Below, one piece after another: positions 1 to 8,394 of a DNA stretch of 13,917 nucleotides. The stretch comes from Clostridia bacterium (GTDB lineage Bacteria > Bacillota > Clostridia > Oscillospirales > Acutalibacteraceae), in assembly GCA_900770165.1 (NCBI GenBank), contig CAAGJJ010000090.1:1-13917 (forward strand), given 5' to 3'. The notes beneath the pieces were generated by a model. That model had not been told where the DNA came from. It did no database searches and saw only the letters and a list, made by a program, of their open reading frames with translations. Both the position numbers and the translations under genes were made by a program. Every line of letters starts with the position of its first letter. Positions within the stretch are counted from its first letter, which is position 1.

Positions 1-939
1 ACGCCCTTGAATGCAACTCAGATAGTAAGAAGACTTGATACAGAATATGAACTTGAGGGAGTAGAGAGAAGAAGCATATATAGAGATATTGCTCTGCTTC
101 AGGATTGTGGATATGACATAGTGCAGACAGAAGATAAAAGAAGTGGGTGGTATATGAATACTCATGCATTTGCAGACTGGCAGATAAAGATAATGATAGA
201 TGCAGTTCAGCAGGCGAGATGTGTTTCATTAAATGAGGCAACAAAGATTAGAGAAAACCTTCTTAATCTTACAAGTAAGAGAGGACGAAGCAGGCTTACA
301 CATATGATGCAGCAGCATCCTGGCAATGTAAATGTAAATGAGAATATCGGCATATATATAGAAACTATGCTTGAAGCCATATACCAGAACAGAAAGATTG
401 AATTTCAGTATACAGAGATAAATGATTCAATGAAGAAGGTGCTGCGTCGGGAAGGCAAAAAGTACATCCTTAATTTATATGCAATTTATTGGTCTGATAA
501 TAATTATTATCTCATTGGTGCACATGATAATCATGACAATCTGGTTAATTACAGACTTGATAGAATTGTCAATTTAACCATGTCTGATGAAAAGATGATT
601 GATGCAAAGGAAAAGGTTGGAGTTAATCCGGAGATGATAATTCAGGATTATATAGAAAAGAGCGTGAATCATTTTCAGGGAGAACTAATAAGAGTAGAAG
701 TTGAGTATGAACCAGGTCAGGCAGCAAATGCAATTCTTTATGATTTCGCTGGTGGAAATATAAGAGTAAGGAAACTTGAGAATGGACACTGCGTTGCCAG
801 TTTTCAGAAGATGGACAGCGTGACACTTGTGGGATGGTTTATGCAATATGCTAATATATATAAGGTATTAGCACCAAGAGAATTAACTGATAGTATAAAG
901 AAACGTATCAATGAGGTAGCAGATAAATACATTATTTAA
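1..939 (+). CDS. WYL-domain transcriptional regulator, 5'-truncated
   Basis: This is a partial gene. The reading frame is open to the first base of the window (codons Thr-Pro before a TTG at 7), so the true start lies upstream and the TTG should not be taken as the start. The N-terminal part is the second half of a winged helix-turn-helix of the YafY/DeoR type, visible as RRSIYRDIALLQDCGYDI around 67-120. The middle is a WYL-type ligand-sensing domain: an AIYWSDNNYYLIG segment at 481-519, where the WYL triplet reads YYL, followed by YRLDRI at 550-567. A WCX-like C-terminal dimerisation region ends at 939. WYL regulators such as BrxR and CapW control phage-defence operons by binding DNA and sensing nucleic acid or nucleotides. 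The stop is only 36 bp upstream of sspD on the same strand, so it is a good candidate regulator of this operon; that link is inference. Its base composition looks less AT-rich than the genes that follow. Confidence 0.88.
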   Translation, partial: TPLNATQIVRRLDTEYELEGVERRSIYRDIALLQDCGYDIVQTEDKRSGWYMNTHAFADWQIKIMIDAVQQARCVSLNEATKIRENLLNLTSKRGRSRLTHMMQQHPGNVNVNENIGIYIETMLEAIYQNRKIEFQYTEINDSMKKVLRREGKKYILNLYAIYWSDNNYYLIGAHDNHDNLVNYRLDRIVNLTMSDEKMIDAKEKVGVNPEMIIQDYIEKSVNHFQGELIRVEVEYEPGQAANAILYDFAGGNIRVRKLENGHCVASFQKMDSVTLVGWFMQYANIYKVLAPRELTDSIKKRINEVADKYII

Positions 940-965
940 TTCTTCGATATTTATTGGTGATGTGA

Positions 966-984
966 TATAATTATAATGTATAAT
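966..984 (+). promoter_or_regulatory. Triple TATAAT candidate promoter before sspD
   Basis: Three exact TATAAT hexamers follow each other at 966-971, 972-977 and 979-984, in the short gap between the regulator stop and the first ssp gene. A TTG-containing candidate -35 (TTGGTG, 954-959) sits 19 bp before the third hexamer, and a poor TTCGAT (943-948) lies 17 bp before the first. The -10 match is striking, but the region is very AT-rich and the -35 elements are weak. If the third hexamer is used, the transcript would begin near 991, downstream of the first ATG of sspD. Read-through from the regulator gene is the alternative. Confidence 0.4.
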
Positions 985-2748
985 TTTTTTAAAGGTAAAA
1001 GTAAGATTGATATGATAGAGAAAATATGTCCAAAATGTAAAATACCAATGAAAGGTGATAGATGCATTAAAACAACATGTAATGAGAAAACAATCTCGTC
1101 TACTACAATATATTGGTGCAGTGATTGTAATATTCCTTTGTTTGATAATGAATGCAGCATTTGTGGTAAAGAAACAAAATATATTTGCACAGATATCAGG
1201 CCAGTATTTCCTGAGGAAAGTTTGCTTGTTGCAATTATATTAGGTAAGGATAATGTACATTATTTTGAGTCTTGTTCAATTTGGAATAGTGGATCTTATT
1301 ATATTGTGAATGGAGAAAAGTTGAAACTTCCAATTTCACAAATTAATAGTTGGCCAATGGATAAAATGAGGCAAATAAGAGACATATATAATGAAAACAA
1401 AGGTGATATAAATTATCATTATTTTAATGAAAATATTAAAAAATGGATTACTGCAAACAAAGCAAGATATGATTTCATAAATGCTGAAGCAGTGGACTTT
1501 GTTCAAAGTTATAGAGACAAGTACAAGTTAGAGGATATGATGGTATCATTTAGTGGAGGAAAGGATTCAACAGTTACTTCTCATATTGTTTGTAAGGCAT
1601 TAGGAACACATAGAGTATTGCATATATTCGGAGATACGACATTAGAATTTCCGTTAACAATGGAATATAGAAAAAGATTTTCAAAAAATCCTGAATCATC
1701 TGGTATAGTGATTTTATCGGCAAAAAACAGAGAAAAAAACTTTGAACAATTATGTGATGTAATAGGGCCACCAAGTAGAGTAATGAGATGGTGTTGCACA
1801 GTTTTTAAAACAGGAGCAATTCAAAGAACAATATCATCGGCGTTCAGAAATAAAACAAATATACTTACATTTTATGGAATAAGACATAGTGAATCAGCAT
1901 CTAGAAGTAAATATGATAGAGAAAGCGACAGCCCTAAAATAACAAAGCAGACAGTAGCATCACCAATTATTGATTGGATAGATTTTGATGTATGGTTATA
2001 TATATTAACTGAAAAAATAGATTTTAATGATGCATACAGATTAGGATATTCTAGGGTTGGATGTTGGTGTTGCCCTAATAATGGAGCATGGTCTGAAATT
2101 CTTTCTAAGATACATATGTATGAACAATATGAGCATTGGAGACATTTATTGATAAGTTTTGCAAAAAAAATAGGGAAACCTGATCCAGAAGAATATGTTG
2201 ATAGCGGAAATTGGAAAGCAAGACAGGGTGGAAATGGATTAGAGGAGGCAAAAAAATCTATTGTTTCTTTTGAACCTTGTGCGACTGATGAAAATAGCTA
2301 TAATTATGAACTGCAAAAACCTATAACTGAAGAATTGTACGAACTTTTTAAGCCATTTGGATACATTAATAAGGAACTTGGTAATAAGAGGCTTGGAGAA
2401 GTTTATGTTATGAATAAAAAAGGAGAAGTGGTTCTTATTTTACAGGGTAAAATAGGTTCAACTTCACTTAAGATTACAATTAAGAAATATAATATTGCAA
2501 ATGCCAGAAATTTAAAAGCTGCAGAAGGTAAAATTCAGTGTCAGCTTACCAAGTATCAAATGTGTTTAGGATGCAAGGCGTGCGAAAGTGTTTGTAAACA
2601 TGATGCAATTTCGTTGAAACATGATGATAATGGAAATACATTATACAAAATTGACGATCAAAGATGTGTAAGATGTACCGAGTGTGTAGGGCACTTTAAT
2701 GCTGGATGCTATATGCGGAAAGTTTTAACAATAAAAAGAGGAAAATAA
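976..2748 (+). CDS. sspD: SspD-type DNA phosphorothioation protein (PAPS reductase/DndC family) with zinc ribbons and ferredoxin domain
   Basis: This 590-aa protein is predicted to activate the DNA backbone phosphate with ATP and transfer sulfur to it, as DndC and SspD do. Domains in order: cysteine pairs C18/C21, C30/C35, C48/C51 and C60/C63 form one or two zinc ribbons (residues 18-63). An adenine-nucleotide alpha-hydrolase/PAPS-reductase core follows, with the PP-loop SFSGGKDS at 191-198. Cysteines C273-C274 (RWCC) and C363, C365, C366 (GCWCCP) probably hold an internal Fe-S cluster. A linker of about 110 residues leads to a C-terminal 2x[4Fe-4S] ferredoxin domain (C530, C533, C536, C540 and C564, C567, C570, C578). 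The zinc ribbon-reductase-ferredoxin order recalls archaeal PAPS-reductase-like proteins. The start is uncertain: ATG 976 has no clear ribosome binding site, and ATG 1012 (Met13, just before the first zinc ribbon) would give a protein 12 residues shorter. sspB begins 3 bp after the stop. The family assignment is firm; the sspD name rests on the DUF4007 neighbour, the ATPase and the cysteine desulfurase. Confidence 0.85.
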   Translation: MYNFFKGKSKIDMIEKICPKCKIPMKGDRCIKTTCNEKTISSTTIYWCSDCNIPLFDNECSICGKETKYICTDIRPVFPEESLLVAIILGKDNVHYFESCSIWNSGSYYIVNGEKLKLPISQINSWPMDKMRQIRDIYNENKGDINYHYFNENIKKWITANKARYDFINAEAVDFVQSYRDKYKLEDMMVSFSGGKDSTVTSHIVCKALGTHRVLHIFGDTTLEFPLTMEYRKRFSKNPESSGIVILSAKNREKNFEQLCDVIGPPSRVMRWCCTVFKTGAIQRTISSAFRNKTNILTFYGIRHSESASRSKYDRESDSPKITKQTVASPIIDWIDFDVWLYILTEKIDFNDAYRLGYSRVGCWCCPNNGAWSEILSKIHMYEQYEHWRHLLISFAKKIGKPDPEEYVDSGNWKARQGGNGLEEAKKSIVSFEPCATDENSYNYELQKPITEELYELFKPFGYINKELGNKRLGEVYVMNKKGEVVLILQGKIGSTSLKITIKKYNIANARNLKAAEGKIQCQLTKYQMCLGCKACESVCKHDAISLKHDDNGNTLYKIDDQRCVRCTECVGHFNAGCYMRKVLTIKRGK

Positions 2749-2751
2749 AAA

Positions 2752-3621
2752 ATGGGAAATGAGATCAAAATTAGACTACAGGGACATGAAAAATTTCCGT
2801 TAAGAGAAGGATGGTTAAATAAGGGAATAAAGGCTGTAAAAAATAATCCAATGGTATTTCAGAAGAATGGAACTGATATATTAGGTGTTGGTACAAATAT
2901 GGTGAAATCAATTAGATTTTGGCTAAATGCTTTTCAATTAATTAAAGAAAGCCCTAAAAATGGTGCTGTTTTAACAGAATTAGGAGAAATTATTTATAAA
3001 TATGATAAAAATATAATTGATGATTTTACATTGTGGCTGCTGCATATGAATTTAATATGTAACAACAGGGAAGCAACAAGCTGGTATTTGTTCTTTAACA
3101 GATGTGATATAAATGAATTTGATAAGAAAACACTATTTAATCATATGAAGAGAGAATTAATAAAATATACGGGAAATGATAACTTTTCTGAAAATTCATT
3201 GAATAGTGATATAGATGTTTTATTCAGTATGTACAGCAAAAATAAAAATGTGGGAGATCCAGAGGATAAAAATACATCTCCATTTTCAAAACTTGGATTA
3301 TTACAGAAAATGGGTGATATTGTATACAAGACACAGCCTGATATAAGAAAAATTAATGAGTGGGTTGTTTTAGAAATTATTGCAAGATTCTTAGAGAACG
3401 ATATATCAGTAAGCATTGATACAGCAATTATGAGCGAAAATGGAGTAGCTAGGATTACTCAATTAGGAATAATCGCAATAAATGATATACTTGATAAATT
3501 AGATATGATTGGTTGCATAAGGATAAATAGAACAGCAGGATTAGATATGATATATAGAGTGGAAAATTATAACTATGATTCTGTTGCGATAGCAGAGCAG
3601 TATTATACAAATAGAGAGTAG
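2752..3621 (+). CDS. sspB: DUF4007 protein, SspB-type
   Basis: This 289-aa protein has the DUF4007 signature. The first conserved block is GHEKFPLREGWLNKG at residues 11-25, and the second is LGVGTNMVKSIRFWL at 44-58, the usual LGVG-N-MV motif. The C-terminal third (about 205-289) looks like a winged-helix fold. DUF4007 proteins occur beside PAPS-reductase-like genes. In the Ssp system SspB is reported to have DNA-nicking activity needed for single-strand phosphorothioation; no nuclease motif is obvious here, so that role is taken from the family. It is cytoplasmic, with no signal peptide or membrane segment. An AGAGG at 2737-2741 is the likely ribosome binding site, and the gene begins 3 bp after sspD and ends 7 bp before sspC, so the three are almost certainly co-transcribed. 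DUF4007 is what separates this locus from a classical dnd cluster. Confidence 0.83.
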   Translation: MGNEIKIRLQGHEKFPLREGWLNKGIKAVKNNPMVFQKNGTDILGVGTNMVKSIRFWLNAFQLIKESPKNGAVLTELGEIIYKYDKNIIDDFTLWLLHMNLICNNREATSWYLFFNRCDINEFDKKTLFNHMKRELIKYTGNDNFSENSLNSDIDVLFSMYSKNKNVGDPEDKNTSPFSKLGLLQKMGDIVYKTQPDIRKINEWVVLEIIARFLENDISVSIDTAIMSENGVARITQLGIIAINDILDKLDMIGCIRINRTAGLDMIYRVENYNYDSVAIAEQYYTNRE

Positions 3622-3628
3622 GAAAAAT

Positions 3629-6600
3629 ATGAAAAAAGCAACATGTTTGAATGATATTATAAGTGTAAATGCAGATTTTAAAAATGCAATTAATCTTTAT
3701 TTGAATTTAAATGATAAAGATAAGATATTAAGTTATATACCGACAAAATCATCTATAAGTATGCTTAATACTTACTTAGAATCGATTTATTACAATAAAA
3801 ATAATGCATCTATTTTAGTAGGTCCTTATGGAAAAGGAAAATCGCATCTTCTTTTATTGGTAATGGCAATAGCTTCACTTGATAGAAATGAGCAGAATGA
3901 AAAGGTTTTAGAAGAACTTAAGGATAGAATAAAAATAGCGGATGCCGAAAATGTAAAGACTATAGAATTAATTGATAAGATATGGGCAAAGAAAAAGTTT
4001 TTACCTGTTATTATAATGAGTTCATATAGTGATTTAAACCAAGCGTTTTTGATGGCACTTAATGATGCATTAAAGCGAGAAGAATTGCAGGACATTACAC
4101 CTGATACATACTATTCAGTTGCAATTAAAAGAATTGAAACATGGCAGAATGAATACCCATCAACATATCAAAAGCTGAAACTTACTTTAAGTGAAAAATC
4201 AATCACTCTTCAAAAATTGATGATTGGGTTAAGGCAATTTGATAAGAATAGCTTAAGTTTATTCTCTGAGATATATCCAGAGTTAACTTCTGGAAGTAAA
4301 TTTAATCCATTAGCACAGCTTGAAGTATTGCCGTTATATAAGAGTGTGTGTGACAAATTAAGTAAAGAATATAATTATAGCGGTATATATATTTTGTTTG
4401 ATGAATTCAGTAAATTTATTGAGAATCAAGATGAACAAGTCATGGGTAATAATATGAAATTACTTCAGGATATATGTGAATTATCGTCAAATTCAAAGGA
4501 ATCGGCTACATTTATAACAATGGTAGCACATAAGAGCATAAAAGAATATGGAAAGTATTTATCTAACGATATAATCAACGCATTTACAGGAATAGAGGGT
4601 AGATTAGTTGAGAACTTGTTCATCACAAGTTCTAAAAATAATTATGAATTGATTAAACATGCAATAATTAAGAATACAGATGTTATAAATCCATATAAAG
4701 ATATATATTTGTCAGATGATATAATAGATAAGTATTATAAAGTTCCATATTTTAACGGGGCATTTAATAGAACAGATTTTAAAAATATAATAGCTGAAGG
4801 ATGCTATCCGTTGAATCCTATTAGTTCTTATCTATTAATGAATATTAGTGAGAAAGTTGCTCAGAATGAGAGAACACTCTTTACTTTTATTTCAAAAGAT
4901 GAACCTCATAGTATGGCGCGTTATATAAATGGACATACTCAAGATAAGCCATGGATTATAAGTGCGGATTTAATATACGATTATTTTTCAGGTTTATTTA
5001 AAAAAGATATAAATAATGAAAATGTTCATACTCAATGGCTTAATGCTGAATATGCTCTTTCTAGATGCAAAAGTGAAGAAGAGCGAAGCGTAATAAAAGC
5101 ATTAGCTATTATTTTAATCGTAAATAAGCCAGATGAAATACCAGCTACAAATGCATATATTCAATATGCAGCAAATAATGATAATGTTGATATCATACAG
5201 GCATTACAGGAAAGAGGGATTATATATAAGAAGGCATCTACAAATTGTTATATGTTTAAAACCAGAGCAGGTGCAGATTTACGAAAAGAAATAAGAAAGA
5301 GAAATACTTTTTTTGAAAGTTCTAATCCATCATGGGTATTTAAAAAAGTATCTGATAGTGATTATATTATGCCAATGGGGTATAACAATGATTATTATAT
5401 GACTAGATATTTTAGACATATATTCATGTCAGTGGATAATTTCTTAAATATTAAAGACATTTCAGTAATATATGATGATATTGGATTTTGTGATGGTTGT
5501 TTGATTTCACTATATTCAGATCGAAATATAAAGGATATAAATTTAATTCAGGATAAAGTTTTAGAGTTAGAATCTGAAAATACCATAGTTGAATATTCAG
5601 AGGTTCCTTATAAATGTAAAAAACAAATTCAAGAATATGAAGTGCTTAATAATATATGCAATGATGAACAATTTATAAGAGAAAATGAGGTTATGACTAA
5701 AGAAATACCTGTATTAGAAGAGGATTTAAGGAATGTTATTCTTGCAAATCTTGATTTAATGTATTTGGATGGAAATCATTTATATTTATATTTCATGTCT
5801 GGAAAAGTGAAACTTGAGAAAAACGGAATAAGAGAGAATATAGTCGATAAGGTTTGTTATAGTATATATAATAAAACACCAATTATTAATAATGAATTTG
5901 TTAATAGAAGGAAAATTCCAACAGCACAAACTAAAAAGGCAAGAAAGATAATTATTGAAAATATACTTAATAAAACTGATAGCGAAGATTTCTATGCAGG
6001 AAATGGTCAGGAAGCTAGTATTTATAGGGCTTTGTTTATTGTAACAAAGTTAAAGGAAAATGAAGCCTCTACAGAGTTAAATGAAATAATAAATATAATT
6101 AAGGACTATATTAATCAGTGCGTGGGTAATAGAAAATCAATTGCAGATTTATACAAAAATCTTGTAAAAAAACCATACTCTATTAGAGAAGGGTTAATGC
6201 CATTTTATTTTGCGTATGTAATTTCTCAATATAATGAAGATATCGTTTTATATTTCAATTCAATGGAAATTGAAATTAATACAGAAATAGTATCAGAAAT
6301 GTTTGAGCATCCAGATGATTTCAGTATATATGTATCGCAAAATGACAGAGATAAAGAGGATTATCTTAATAATTTGCAAAAATTATTTGATGTTCCAGTA
6401 AATAAGATTACGCATGAAAATAGAATAGCATTAACAGCTGAATATTTTAAGAGATGGTATAGAGGGCTTCCACAAATAAGCAGAAACATGACAGAGCCTT
6501 CTTATGAATATCTAAAAGATGACACTGATTTCAAGAAAATCAGAAAATTAAAAAAAGTAATTCAAAAAGTAGAAAGCAATCCTTATGAAATGTTGTTCGA

Positions 6601-7210
6601 CAGCATTCCTAATATTTCTGAGTCAGATAATTTGAATGATACATTTTATTGGATAAAGGAAAGTAAAAAACTATTTGATGGATATTTTGATTGGATGGTA
6701 AAAAATATAGTAAATGTGATTTATCAGCTTATAGCTCCAAATAGTAAAGATGATTTGTATCATATTCTTAAAGAATGGTATGAAAAGCAAAGTGCACAAT
6801 TAAAACAAGGATTGTTTGATGGTAAAGTTACACAATTTGTATCATGTTTAAGAAACATTAATTCATATGATGATCATGAAATTGCAGAAAAGATTGCAAA
6901 GGTTGTTACAGATGTTTATGTTGAAGATTGGAATGATAAGTCAATATATGACTTTAAAGAGAAACTTGAAGTTATATTACAAGACATTTCTCAGATTAAG
7001 GATAACAGCATATCAATAGGAAATTATAAGTTGAAATTTATTGGTCATGATAATACTCCTATTGAATTGTATTATAATCCTGTGGGAGAAGAAAAAGGCA
7101 CAATTTTCAGAAATATTGTTGAGGACACAATTGATCAATTTGAAGATGATTTATCAGTAAATGATAGAGTTGCAATATTGCTTGAAATGATAGAAAAGAT
7201 GATAAAGTAG
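3629..7210 (+). CDS. sspC: Large P-loop ATPase, SspC-type
   Basis: This 1193-aa protein has an N-terminal AAA/STAND-like P-loop domain. The Walker A motif is GPYGKGKS at residues 65-72, and the Walker B is IYILFDEF, with D258 and E259 as the Mg-binding and catalytic pair. The gap of about 180 residues between them and the overall size resemble the BrxC/DndH-like large ATPases of defence systems. The remaining roughly 900 residues are mostly predicted helical and carry no motif I can name. In the Ssp pathway SspC is the ATPase of the modification module and probably drives assembly or DNA engagement of the SspB/SspD complex; that role is from family knowledge. The start ATG has AGGA at 3620-3623, overlapping the sspB stop. 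The stop is 8 bp before sspA. An uncharacterised BrxC-like ATPase is the fallback name. Confidence 0.78.
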   Translation: MKKATCLNDIISVNADFKNAINLYLNLNDKDKILSYIPTKSSISMLNTYLESIYYNKNNASILVGPYGKGKSHLLLLVMAIASLDRNEQNEKVLEELKDRIKIADAENVKTIELIDKIWAKKKFLPVIIMSSYSDLNQAFLMALNDALKREELQDITPDTYYSVAIKRIETWQNEYPSTYQKLKLTLSEKSITLQKLMIGLRQFDKNSLSLFSEIYPELTSGSKFNPLAQLEVLPLYKSVCDKLSKEYNYSGIYILFDEFSKFIENQDEQVMGNNMKLLQDICELSSNSKESATFITMVAHKSIKEYGKYLSNDIINAFTGIEGRLVENLFITSSKNNYELIKHAIIKNTDVINPYKDIYLSDDIIDKYYKVPYFNGAFNRTDFKNIIAEGCYPLNPISSYLLMNISEKVAQNERTLFTFISKDEPHSMARYINGHTQDKPWIISADLIYDYFSGLFKKDINNENVHTQWLNAEYALSRCKSEEERSVIKALAIILIVNKPDEIPATNAYIQYAANNDNVDIIQALQERGIIYKKASTNCYMFKTRAGADLRKEIRKRNTFFESSNPSWVFKKVSDSDYIMPMGYNNDYYMTRYFRHIFMSVDNFLNIKDISVIYDDIGFCDGCLISLYSDRNIKDINLIQDKVLELESENTIVEYSEVPYKCKKQIQEYEVLNNICNDEQFIRENEVMTKEIPVLEEDLRNVILANLDLMYLDGNHLYLYFMSGKVKLEKNGIRENIVDKVCYSIYNKTPIINNEFVNRRKIPTAQTKKARKIIIENILNKTDSEDFYAGNGQEASIYRALFIVTKLKENEASTELNEIINIIKDYINQCVGNRKSIADLYKNLVKKPYSIREGLMPFYFAYVISQYNEDIVLYFNSMEIEINTEIVSEMFEHPDDFSIYVSQNDRDKEDYLNNLQKLFDVPVNKITHENRIALTAEYFKRWYRGLPQISRNMTEPSYEYLKDDTDFKKIRKLKKVIQKVESNPYEMLFDSIPNISESDNLNDTFYWIKESKKLFDGYFDWMVKNIVNVIYQLIAPNSKDDLYHILKEWYEKQSAQLKQGLFDGKVTQFVSCLRNINSYDDHEIAEKIAKVVTDVYVEDWNDKSIYDFKEKLEVILQDISQIKDNSISIGNYKLKFIGHDNTPIELYYNPVGEEKGTIFRNIVEDTIDQFEDDLSVNDRVAILLEMIEKMIK

Positions 7211-7218
7211 GATTAAGT

Positions 7219-8379
7219 ATGGTAAGTGAATATATATACTTGGATAATGCTGCCACGACATTTCCAAAACCAGAAGAAGTATATGTGGCAATGGATAATC
7301 TAAATCGGACTGGTGCAGTTAATGCTGGAAGAGGATCATATAAGTTAGCTCAAATAGCAAGTGAATTGTTATATGATACGAAAAATAAAATAGCAAATTT
7401 GTGTAATGCACCCAATGCGGCGAAGGTCATATTTACCCCTTCTATAACAATCGCATTGAATCAAATTTTGCAAGGAATACAATTAAAAGATGGTGCCAAT
7501 ATATATCTTTCTCCATATGAGCATAATGCTGTAGCTAGGACGATAGAACTTATTACAGAAGAGTCAACTTATAATGTGTATGAATTACCAATGGATGATA
7601 ATACATATGAAATAAATCTAGATAAAACGCAAAGTATGTTTGCAATTCATGAGCCTAGTTTAGTATGCTGTACTCACATAAGTAATGTTACAGGATATAT
7701 TTTGCCGGTGGAGACAATCTTTGATATGTCTAAAAAATATAATTCAATAAATGTGTTAGATACCGCTCAATCAGCAGGTTTAATATCAATTGATTTAAAT
7801 GTTATTAAAGCAGATTTTGTTGCATTTGCTGGTCATAAAACACTTTATGGACCATTTGGAATAGGTGGTTTTATAGATGTAAATGGAATTGAATTGAGAG
7901 AAGTAATTGTTGGGGGGACAGGAAGTGATTCACTAAACCTGTATATGCCAGAAAATTCACCAGAAAAGTATGAATCTTCAAGTCAAAATATTGTTGCTAT
8001 TGCAGGTTTAAATGCAGCTCTTGATTTATTGGATAAGAATGGTGTTCATTACAAAAAAGAAAAAGAATTGACCGATTATCTAGTAGATAATTTATCGAAT
8101 GTAGAAGGAGTGAAACTATATATTCCTTCAGATAGAGAAAAGCATGTTTCTATAGTCTCATTTAATGTAGATGGATATAAGGCAGATGATGTTGGTAATA
8201 TTTTAGATGAAGAATTTAACATCGAGGTAAGGACAGGGTATCATTGTGCACCTTTTATTCATAAACATTTAAATGATATAGATTCATTAGGGACTGTCAG
8301 GGTAGGAATTGGAATTTTTAATTCAAAAGAAGATATAGACAAACTTGTTGAATGTATTACAGAAATTACTGAGTATTAA
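7219..8379 (+). CDS. sspA: Cysteine desulfurase, SspA-type (class V aminotransferase)
   Basis: This 386-aa PLP enzyme is predicted to convert L-cysteine to alanine and carry the sulfur as a persulfide for DNA phosphorothioation. Visible motifs are YLDNAATTFPKP at 7-18; H102 in EHNA, which stacks on the PLP ring; D181 and Q184 in LDTAQ, which hold the pyridine nitrogen and O3'; H206-K207 in AGHKTLYGPFG, with K207 the PLP Schiff-base lysine; and RTGYHCAP at 338-345, with C343 the sulfur-accepting cysteine. The RTG-HCAP form and short active-site loop resemble the SufS/CsdA-like group rather than IscS. Length is normal for the family and all catalytic residues are present, so it should be active. 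AGGA at 7209-7212 gives the ribosome binding site. Ssp and Dnd clusters sometimes lack their own desulfurase and borrow IscS; here it is encoded directly after sspC. It could in principle serve other sulfur pathways, but the 8-bp spacing argues for a dedicated role. Confidence 0.88.
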   Translation: MVSEYIYLDNAATTFPKPEEVYVAMDNLNRTGAVNAGRGSYKLAQIASELLYDTKNKIANLCNAPNAAKVIFTPSITIALNQILQGIQLKDGANIYLSPYEHNAVARTIELITEESTYNVYELPMDDNTYEINLDKTQSMFAIHEPSLVCCTHISNVTGYILPVETIFDMSKKYNSINVLDTAQSAGLISIDLNVIKADFVAFAGHKTLYGPFGIGGFIDVNGIELREVIVGGTGSDSLNLYMPENSPEKYESSSQNIVAIAGLNAALDLLDKNGVHYKKEKELTDYLVDNLSNVEGVKLYIPSDREKHVSIVSFNVDGYKADDVGNILDEEFNIEVRTGYHCAPFIHKHLNDIDSLGTVRVGIGIFNSKEDIDKLVECITEITEY

Positions 8380-8394
8380 TCATGGAGAATCATC

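Noticed and set aside
3826..4095. Antisense ORF inside sspC, and similar antisense ORFs at 1574-1799, 3141-3416, 11105-11356 and 11951-12226
   Set aside because: They lie wholly inside genes with clear family motifs on the plus strand, and their translations look like reverse-strand shadows of AT-rich coding DNA.
3629..7210. BREX system (the large ATPase resembles BrxC and BREX type 4 includes a PAPS-reductase-like gene)
   Set aside because: No PglZ alkaline-phosphatase-fold protein, BrxL protease or PglX methylase is present, and the DUF4007 protein plus cysteine desulfurase fit Ssp better.
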